61,017 bases of DNA from the NCBI RefSeq assembly GCF_000422425.1, contig NZ_AULT01000039.1, positions 1 to 61,017 of the forward strand. Reading direction: 5' to 3'. This DNA comes from Oceanospirillum beijerinckii DSM 7166 (lineage in GTDB: Bacteria; Pseudomonadota; Gammaproteobacteria; Pseudomonadales; Halomonadaceae). Positions 55,269-61,017 of the stretch are shown piece by piece; the first letter of the stretch is position 1, and each line of letters begins with the position of its first letter. The translations under genes were made by a program, and so were the position numbers. Under the pieces are notes generated by a model, which saw nothing but the letters and a program-made list of their open reading frames with translations, was not told where the DNA came from and did no database searches.

Positions 55269-55396
55269 TCTTTTGTTCTTAATTATTCGATTGTAGCGTC
55301 TTTTTGTCCGAATTAACCTGTCAATAAGTCGCAAATGGGCAAAAGTGATCGGCTCAGTGCTGACCGGTATCGAGAGTGAATAATAAGGATAATAAG

Positions 55397-56620
55397 ATGA
55401 CCCCAAGCAAGGTAACAGAACCACTGGATGATGGAGCGGTGCAGATGGCACGTATCCGGGTATTACTGGCTGGTATCTGTACTTTTATTGTCACCGTAGG
55501 GGTGGCGCGTTTTTCCTATACGTCGTTGCTGCCGGTGATGCAGGCTGAAACCTGGCTGACCGAGGCTTCCGCCGGTTGGTTGGCGGCGTCGATCTATATC
55601 GGCTATATGTGCGGTGTTTTGCTGGCCGCCAGCACCAATAGTCTGGCGCGTAAATATTATTTTCTGCGCCTGTATCTGGTGTTATCGGTACTGACCTCCT
55701 GGGGAATGGCCCTGAGCGACGATATTATCGTCTGGTCTATGCTGCGTTTTGTCGCCGGTATTTGCGGTTCCGGGGCCTTGATTCTGGCGTCGGGCCTGAT
55801 TTTGAAGTGGCTGATCAAAAATGGTCACCGGGGTGAGCTGGGTGTTCACTTTGCCGGTGCCGGGGTCAGTATTGTCGGTACGGCCCTGCTGGTCGAATGG
55901 ATGGCCGGGCAGTCGATGAGCTGGCAGTCCCAATGGATTGGCTTTTCTGTGATGGCGGCTATTTTTGCTATTCCAGCCTGGTTGTGGATGCCTCATCCCG
56001 GTGAAGATCACGCTCAGCAAAATGGAGCGGCGGCACAGGATAAAGCCCCCGCCCGTGCTTTCTTCCTGCTGATGTTGGCAGCCTACTTCTGTGCCGGTTA
56101 TGGCTATGTGGTCAGTGCGACCTTTATTGTTGATATTGTTGAGCGTCAGGACGGTCTGGCAGGACAGGGACAGATGATCTTTATGTGGATCGGGATTGCA
56201 GCGATTCCGGCGGTCATTATCTGGGATAGGGTCGCGCGTCGGGTGGGGTATATCCGAGCACTCGTGATGGCTTATCTGCTACAGGTTGTGGGTATTGTTA
56301 TGCCTGCCTTTACCGACTCCATGGCCGGAGCGGTATTCAGTGCCTTGTTGTTTGGCGGCACCTTTATCGCCTGTGTCAGTCTGGTGCTGACTATGGCCGG
56401 GCATATGTACCCCAGTAACCCGGCTAAAATGATGGGCAAGATGACCCTGGCCTACGGTGTGGCACAGATTCTGGCACCTATGCTGACGGGTATGTTGGCG
56501 CAGCAGCTGGGAGATTACTATTTAGGTTTGTATCTGGCGGCGGGCGTGGTCTTTGCCGGTAGTTTATTACTGCTGTTATTACTGCAATTGGAAAACAGAC
56601 TGGCCCCGGCGCTGGCCTAA
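55397..56620 (+). CDS. MFS transporter, YbfB/YjiJ type
   Basis: 407 residues from ATG 55397, with AAGGA seven bases upstream; a GTG at 55376 would add seven. About twelve membrane spans are visible, with TVGVARFSYTSLLPVM in the first and LILKWLIKNGHRGELGVHFAG in the middle. The RFSYTSLLP motif is characteristic of the YbfB/YjiJ-type proteins of the major facilitator superfamily. Substrates are not established for the group. Divergent to a LysR gene, which probably regulates it. Confidence 0.85.
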   Translation: MTPSKVTEPLDDGAVQMARIRVLLAGICTFIVTVGVARFSYTSLLPVMQAETWLTEASAGWLAASIYIGYMCGVLLAASTNSLARKYYFLRLYLVLSVLTSWGMALSDDIIVWSMLRFVAGICGSGALILASGLILKWLIKNGHRGELGVHFAGAGVSIVGTALLVEWMAGQSMSWQSQWIGFSVMAAIFAIPAWLWMPHPGEDHAQQNGAAAQDKAPARAFFLLMLAAYFCAGYGYVVSATFIVDIVERQDGLAGQGQMIFMWIGIAAIPAVIIWDRVARRVGYIRALVMAYLLQVVGIVMPAFTDSMAGAVFSALLFGGTFIACVSLVLTMAGHMYPSNPAKMMGKMTLAYGVAQILAPMLTGMLAQQLGDYYLGLYLAAGVVFAGSLLLLLLLQLENRLAPALA

Positions 56621-56701
56621 GCGCCGCCTCTTATGCTTTCTCCGCTTTCTACATTTTCTCCACTGAATCGCTAAAGCCTGCGCTATCAGCGATATTTAAA
56701 G

Positions 56702-56736
56702 AAAAAACTGGGTGTTATCAGTCCACCCGGTTTTTT
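56702..56736 (+). terminator. Terminator after the MFS gene
   Basis: A stem of about nine or ten pairs (around 56705-56714 / 56724-56733, one G-T pair), preceded by A6 and followed by T6, lies about 85 nt after the MFS stop. Confidence 0.7.
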
Positions 56737-56891
56737 CTCTTTTTTTCCAGTTTATGACGATAAAAAACGCTATGTAATCTGTCCCAGTGATTGCACTTTG
56801 GTGTAACCTAATCGCCATGATTACTCATCTTATATTAAAGCCGGATGAGCCACCAATATCCCCATATATGTTGTAAGGAGTTCGCCCGCCA

Positions 56892-59219
56892 ATGGCTATA
56901 CCGACAGTTAAAAGTGGTATTACTGCTAACCACTGGGGACCTGGCGTGGTCACACAGGAGAATGATCAGTTGAAGGTGCAGGGGCACCCGGATGATCCTG
57001 ATCCCTCCATGATTAATGACAATATTCCCGGTGCCTTGTTAGGCAAATCCCGTATTCGTCGCCCCGCCGTGCGTGAGAGTTATTTAAAGCACGGTCCCGG
57101 CAAAACAGGTTCAGGTAGCCCTAATGGCGAACGCGGTAACGAAAAATTTATCGAGGTCAGCTGGGAGAAAGCCTTTGAGCTGATCACTGCTGAGCTGTTG
57201 CGGGTTAAAAACGAATACGGTAATAAAGCGATATTTGGCGGTTCCTATGGCTGGTCCAGTGCCGGGCGTTTCCATCATGCTCAGGGGCAGTTAAAACGCT
57301 TTTTGAACAGTATTGGTGGCTTTGTCCGCTCTGAAGGTAACTACAGTTACAATGCCGCGATAGTGCTATTGCCCTATATCGTGGGTAATTTTAACCAGCA
57401 TATTAAACAGGCGACCCGCTGGACAACGGTGAAGGAATCCGGCGAGCTGGTGGTGATGTTTGGCGGTATCCCGCTGCGTAATGCTCAGGTGTCCGGCGGC
57501 GGTATCGCACAACATAAACTACGTGATGATCTACTGGCCTGTGCGGAAGCCGGAGTGGAGTTTATTAACTTCAGTCCATTAAAACAGGATGCCCTGGCGG
57601 AGCTGAATGCCGAATGGCTGGCACCCCGCCCTGGCTCTGATAACGCCATTATGATGGGTCTGGCCCATACCCTGCTGACCAAGAATCTCTACGATAAAGA
57701 TTTTGTTGAGCGCTACAGTGTCGGCTTTGATCGAGTCGCAGATTACCTGCTGGGCAAAAGCGATGGTGTGGTGAAAGATGCCCAATGGGCCGCTGAGCAG
57801 TCCGAGATTCCTGCCGAGCGTATTGTCGCACTGGCCGAGCAGATGGCCAGCAAGCGCACCCTGATCTGTACCGCTGTGAGTCTGCAGCGTGCGGATTATG
57901 GCGAACAACCCCTGTGGATGACCGTGGTACTGGCGGCCATGCTGGGCCAGATCGGCCTGCCCGGTGGTGGCTTTGGTATGGGCTATGCTGCCGATGCCAG
58001 TATCGGTGTGGTGGATCGTCCGATTCACTGGCCGTCATTGGCTCAGGGGCATAACGCCGTCAGCAGCTTTATTCCGGTGGCGATGGTCTCGGATATGCTG
58101 CTCAACCCCGGTACTCAGTATCACTATAACGGCCAGCAGCTGACCTTCCCGGATATTAAGCTGGTGTGGTGGGCCGGTGGTAATCCTTTCCACCACCATC
58201 AGGATCTGAACCGTCTGCGCCAGGCTTTCCAGCAGCCGGAAACCATTATCGTCAACGATATCAACTGGACGGCGACCGCGAAACATGCGGATATCGTATT
58301 GCCAGTCGCCTCATCACTGGAGCGTAACGATATCGGTGCCGGTACGCAGGACCGGGCGGTGATTCCGATGCCGCAACAGCTGCCGCCTCAGTTTGAATCC
58401 CGTACCGAATACGAGATCTATTGTGAGCTGGAAAAGCGTTTGGGCCTGAATACCGACTTTAGCAATAACCTGACAGAGATGCAGCAGCTGGAGAAAATGT
58501 GGTCCAATCTGCGCGCTAAAGCCCGTCGTATTGAGCGCGAACTACCGGAGCTGGAGCAATTTTTACAGGCTGGGGAGATTCTTTATTTTGATGACCCTGC
58601 ACCGAACAGTGTTTATCTGGCGGACTTCCGCAAAGACCCAGAGGCTCATGCACTGAAAACTCCAAGCGGCAAAATTGAGCTGTTCTCAGAAACCATTGCC
58701 CGCTTTAACTACCCGGATTGTCCCGGTCAGCCGACCTGGATACCACCGCGCGAATGGTTGGGCAGTGCCACGGAAGAACATCCGCTGCACCTGATTTCCG
58801 GTCAGCCGAAAACCCGTTTGCATAGTCAGCTGGATGAAGGCGCGTATTCCAAGAGCAAAAAGATTAAGGGCCGTGAACCGGTACTGATCCACCCGAATGA
58901 TGCTCAAGCCCGTGGTATTAACGACGGTGATATCGTTGTGCTGCATAACGACCGGGGTCAGTGTTTGGCCGGTGCCAAGGTGACAGAAGAGGTGCGCCCT
59001 GGCGTGGTCTTCCTCTGGACCGGTGCCTGGTACGACCCGGATCTGAGTCATGATGCCCATCAGGACCGTCACGGTAATCCGAATGTACTGACCCATGATC
59101 TGCGTACATCTGCCTTGTCTCAGGGACCGGCGGCACAATCCGCACTGGTGCAACTGAAGCGTTTTGACGGTGAACTGCCAGAGGTAAAAGCCTTTGTACC
59201 GCCGATTGCAGAAGGATAA
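56892..59219 (+). CDS. Molybdopterin-dependent S/N-oxide reductase, BisC/TorZ/DMSO-reductase type
   Basis: 775 residues. It belongs to the bis-MGD enzymes that reduce sulfoxides or N-oxides. GGSYGWSSAGRFHHA near residue 115 contains the serine expected to bind molybdenum; FVRSEGNYSYN, LVWWAGGNPFHHHQDLN, TAKHADIVLPVAS and LHLISGQPKTRLHSQLD are further family blocks. There is no twin-arginine signal peptide and no N-terminal iron-sulfur cysteine cluster, which points to a cytoplasmic BisC-like enzyme (biotin or methionine sulfoxide). AAGGAG lies 11 nt before the ATG. No cytochrome or chaperone gene is adjacent. The exact substrate cannot be assigned. Confidence 0.85.
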   Translation: MAIPTVKSGITANHWGPGVVTQENDQLKVQGHPDDPDPSMINDNIPGALLGKSRIRRPAVRESYLKHGPGKTGSGSPNGERGNEKFIEVSWEKAFELITAELLRVKNEYGNKAIFGGSYGWSSAGRFHHAQGQLKRFLNSIGGFVRSEGNYSYNAAIVLLPYIVGNFNQHIKQATRWTTVKESGELVVMFGGIPLRNAQVSGGGIAQHKLRDDLLACAEAGVEFINFSPLKQDALAELNAEWLAPRPGSDNAIMMGLAHTLLTKNLYDKDFVERYSVGFDRVADYLLGKSDGVVKDAQWAAEQSEIPAERIVALAEQMASKRTLICTAVSLQRADYGEQPLWMTVVLAAMLGQIGLPGGGFGMGYAADASIGVVDRPIHWPSLAQGHNAVSSFIPVAMVSDMLLNPGTQYHYNGQQLTFPDIKLVWWAGGNPFHHHQDLNRLRQAFQQPETIIVNDINWTATAKHADIVLPVASSLERNDIGAGTQDRAVIPMPQQLPPQFESRTEYEIYCELEKRLGLNTDFSNNLTEMQQLEKMWSNLRAKARRIERELPELEQFLQAGEILYFDDPAPNSVYLADFRKDPEAHALKTPSGKIELFSETIARFNYPDCPGQPTWIPPREWLGSATEEHPLHLISGQPKTRLHSQLDEGAYSKSKKIKGREPVLIHPNDAQARGINDGDIVVLHNDRGQCLAGAKVTEEVRPGVVFLWTGAWYDPDLSHDAHQDRHGNPNVLTHDLRTSALSQGPAAQSALVQLKRFDGELPEVKAFVPPIAEG

Positions 59220-59348
59220 GGCTTTATAAATTGGCGAATAAGAAGAGGTAGAGACGAGATATTTCTTTGCCTCTTCGCCATCTTATAATCATTTCAACGG
59301 CTATTGCTGAAAATATGAGCTTTTTTGAAGTATGGGGCGCTGCCATCA

Positions 59349-60234
59349 TCATTGACATAAACCCAGCAGCCAATCCCTGAACTGTTGCAGGCAAACTTTA
59401 TCCACCGCCTCCTGATTCACCGCCAGATAGTAACTACGGTTACCGTGGTGGCTGTGATTGCACACCTGAACCAGCTCCCCCGAAGCTAACTCCCGCTCGA
59501 CAAAAGGCCGGTCAATCAAACAGATCTGTTGCCCGGTTTGTATCGCTTCCAGGCATTGCGAGGCACTTTGAACCTGCATACCGGTCAGCGGTTGCGACAG
59601 TTCAACCCCCGCACTGGCAAACCAAGCCCCCCCAGGTATCTGGTATCGAGCTATTAATCACCAGAGATTGCTGCGCCACCTGTTCAGGGCTTAGAGCACC
59701 TTGGTGAGAGTCCAATAGCGAAGGCAAACACACCGCCACCAACTCCATATCAAACAGTTTAATAGACTCTGCCCCTGGCCAGTCGCCATTACCCAGACGA
59801 ATCGCCGCATCTACATTATCCCGCTGAAAATTTACCATATCCGAAGTAGCCGTCAGCGACAGCTTGATCTCAGGATAAGTGGTATAAAAACCTTCCAAAC
59901 GGGGCAGTAACCAACGGGTGGCAAAAGCCGGAGCCACCGACAGGCTTAACTCATTGCTCTGACAGATATGCAGCGCCGACTCACTGGCTTTATAAATATC
60001 CCGAAAGGGCTCACGCAACTCCGCAAACAGCCGTTCACCCCGCGAGGTGAGCTTTACTCGCTTATCCAAGCGCTCAAATAACTCATAACCCAACAGACTT
60101 TCCAGATTACGAATTTGATGACTCACCGCAGATGGGGTTACATGCAAAACTTCAGCCGCTGCTTGAAAACTGCTCAACTCAGCAGCGGTAGTAAAAGTAT
60201 TCAGATTATTCAGTGGCAGTCTGGGTTTCATCAC
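59349..60234 (-). pseudogene. LysR-family regulator (GcvA-like), broken by a 1-nt frameshift
   Basis: Two minus-strand frames together encode one LysR protein of about 295 residues. The first (60234 to 59602) has the helix-turn-helix SFQAAAEVLHVTPSAVSHQI and the GcvA-like pattern LPLNNLNTFTTAAELSSF, then SVAPAFATRWLLPRL. It runs off frame after SIPDTWGG. The second (to 59349) continues in the adjacent frame through GMQVQSASQCLEAIQTGQQ to the normal C-terminus. The break lies in a run of seven C (seven G on the coding strand) at 59627-59633; six would restore Trp-Gly-Ala-Trp-Phe. The gene is either inactive or mis-sequenced. It converges on the molybdoenzyme gene. Confidence 0.85.
59627..59633 (-). 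other. G7 run (coding strand) causing the LysR frameshift
   Basis: Seven C on the plus strand. The reading frame on the minus strand shifts exactly here, and a run of six would repair it. This is the same kind of defect as at 27119-27125. Confidence 0.85.
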
Positions 60235-60438
60235 AAGGCCCTATTCCATCGGCTTAAGGCCTGTCAGGGCCAATCATTGAACACAGTGTAACCCTGGCTT
60301 TTAAAGTTTGCAGGTGAGCTTATCTCACCTGAGGGGCGAGTTTATATCCTTTGTCGCCGTTTGGGCGCAGGCGTAGAGTGCGAATCATCAAGAATACTCA
60401 ATCACTCACGCCATTTGTTATTCCAGCGAGGCCCGACC

Positions 60439-60714
60439 ATGGCACAGATAGCATACCCGCAGGCCGAAACCGAGCCCGCAGCAGACCGCCATCCTTATAC
60501 TGATCACCAGTTATCGCAAGCAGATCAGATTGAGACCTTCCGTGAAGAACAGACTGAAGCTCTCCATAAAGAACAGATAGAAGCCCTGCGCGATGAAAGC
60601 GGTGTAATCGACTACCGCCATTATCTGAATAAAGCCCATCATCTGCGTTCAGGTTTTTGGTGGGGGCTGTTCAGGAAGGTTTCGTTTAAAAGTACGAAGG
60701 GCCTTCAAGAGTAA
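60439..60714 (+). CDS. Small protein of unknown function
   Basis: 91 residues from ATG 60439 (a longer frame from 60361 is possible but less likely). I do not recognise the family. The middle is highly charged, with a repeated pattern (ETFREEQTEALHKEQIEALRDE split over two turns) that could form a helix or short coiled coil. The end, YRHYLNKAHHLRSGFWWGLF, is rich in aromatic and basic residues. It has no signal peptide or membrane span. It lies divergent from the broken LysR gene, about 200 bp away, and just before the IS110-type fragment. GCGAGG lies about ten bases before the start. Confidence 0.5.
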   Translation: MAQIAYPQAETEPAADRHPYTDHQLSQADQIETFREEQTEALHKEQIEALRDESGVIDYRHYLNKAHHLRSGFWWGLFRKVSFKSTKGLQE

Positions 60715-60778
60715 AGTAATACTAAACAATATAAGTTGTTGTAGATACCATCTCTCCAAATCACCTTCAACAGCTCTT

Positions 60779-61017
60779 TTAGGCTGATTGAGGGTGATAT
60801 TCGCTTTGATGCTTTACAACACCAAAACAAATTTGAACAAGCTTGCGCATACCTGCGCACAGGGCCTGCATTTTACTTTTACCCTTCTCTACTAAACGCT
60901 TAAATTGATGTCGAATATCTGGGTTATGTTGTAAACAACTGACTGCTGCCATATAGAGCTTTGCTCTTATTTTGGCTGGCCCCTGCTTACTTAAACGGCT
61001 TCTTCCTTTCCATTGCC
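60779..61017 (-). CDS. IS110-family transposase, C-terminal fragment running off the right edge
   Basis: The minus strand is open from the right edge to a stop at 60779-60781 and gives 78 residues: GRSRLSKQGPAKIRAKLYM, HNPDIRHQFKRLVEKGKSKM and GMRKLVQICFGVVK. These are the conserved blocks of the Transposase_20 domain at the C-terminus of IS110-type enzymes, including the serine region of GRSRLSKQGP. The N-terminal RuvC-like half is outside the window, so completeness is unknown. Confidence 0.85.
   Translation of the reverse strand, partial: QWKGRSRLSKQGPAKIRAKLYMAAVSCLQHNPDIRHQFKRLVEKGKSKMQALCAGMRKLVQICFGVVKHQSEYHPQSA

Noticed and set aside
59222-59290. Imperfect inverted repeat between the molybdoenzyme and LysR genes
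   Set aside because: The stem is interrupted and lacks a T tract on either strand; it is too weak to list as a terminator.
1-61017. tRNA or rRNA genes
   Set aside because: I saw no cloverleaf-type sequence or rRNA motif on either strand, though a covariance-model scan was not possible.

Overview
The window looks like chromosome from a marine-type gammaproteobacterium (Oceanospirillales- or Alteromonadales-like; the genus cannot be read from sequence alone). About 50 kb of it is one siderophore locus, and the rest is ordinary regulatory, transport and chemotaxis genes. Insertion-sequence remnants lie at both edges: the C-terminus of a DDE transposase (about 1-236) and the C-terminus of an IS110-type transposase (60779 to the right edge). 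The left one has cut a FetB-like permease gene down to 56 codons.

Siderophore locus, 617-50099. A YddA/SbmA-like ABC transporter on the minus strand faces a FhuF-like ferric-siderophore reductase across a near-perfect Fur box. An EntD-like phosphopantetheinyl transferase follows, then a second Fur box and the assembly line: a stand-alone SyrP/TauD-type beta-hydroxylase, a condensation-domain/beta-hydroxylase fusion, and four NRPS reading units (8063-40499) with eight modules and a terminal thioesterase. A PvdE/SyrD-like exporter, a TonB-dependent receptor, a 2,4-diaminobutyrate (Dab) aminotransferase, a FecCDE-type importer and a second FhuF-like reductase complete it. Dab aminotransferase fits the A-domain pockets, several of which read as the Dab code.

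Pockets read by eye give: His - Dab - unknown - Dab - D-Dab - Asp - Dab-like - Asp. Three beta-hydroxylases match one His and two Asp, so the predicted product is an eight-residue siderophore with one beta-OH-His and two beta-OH-Asp as iron ligands, resembling the corrugatin family of Pseudomonas lipopeptides. There is no catechol gene and no ornithine N-hydroxylase in the window. The most unusual structural point is a module layout used twice: C domain + hydroxylase at the end of one polypeptide, then a C-like domain that has lost its catalytic histidines + A + PCP at the start of the next. The degenerate C-like domains are candidate 'interface' domains.

Two genes (NRPS 3 and a LysR regulator near the right end) are each broken by one extra G in a run of seven. 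The same defect twice suggests either homopolymer sequencing error or real slippage.

Right part, 50219-60714. A MetR-like LysR regulator, a chemoreceptor, a periplasmic family-3 solute-binding protein, a LysR regulator divergent from a YbfB/YjiJ-type MFS transporter, a BisC/TorZ-type molybdoenzyme, the frameshifted LysR gene and a small unknown protein. None has an evident link to the siderophore.
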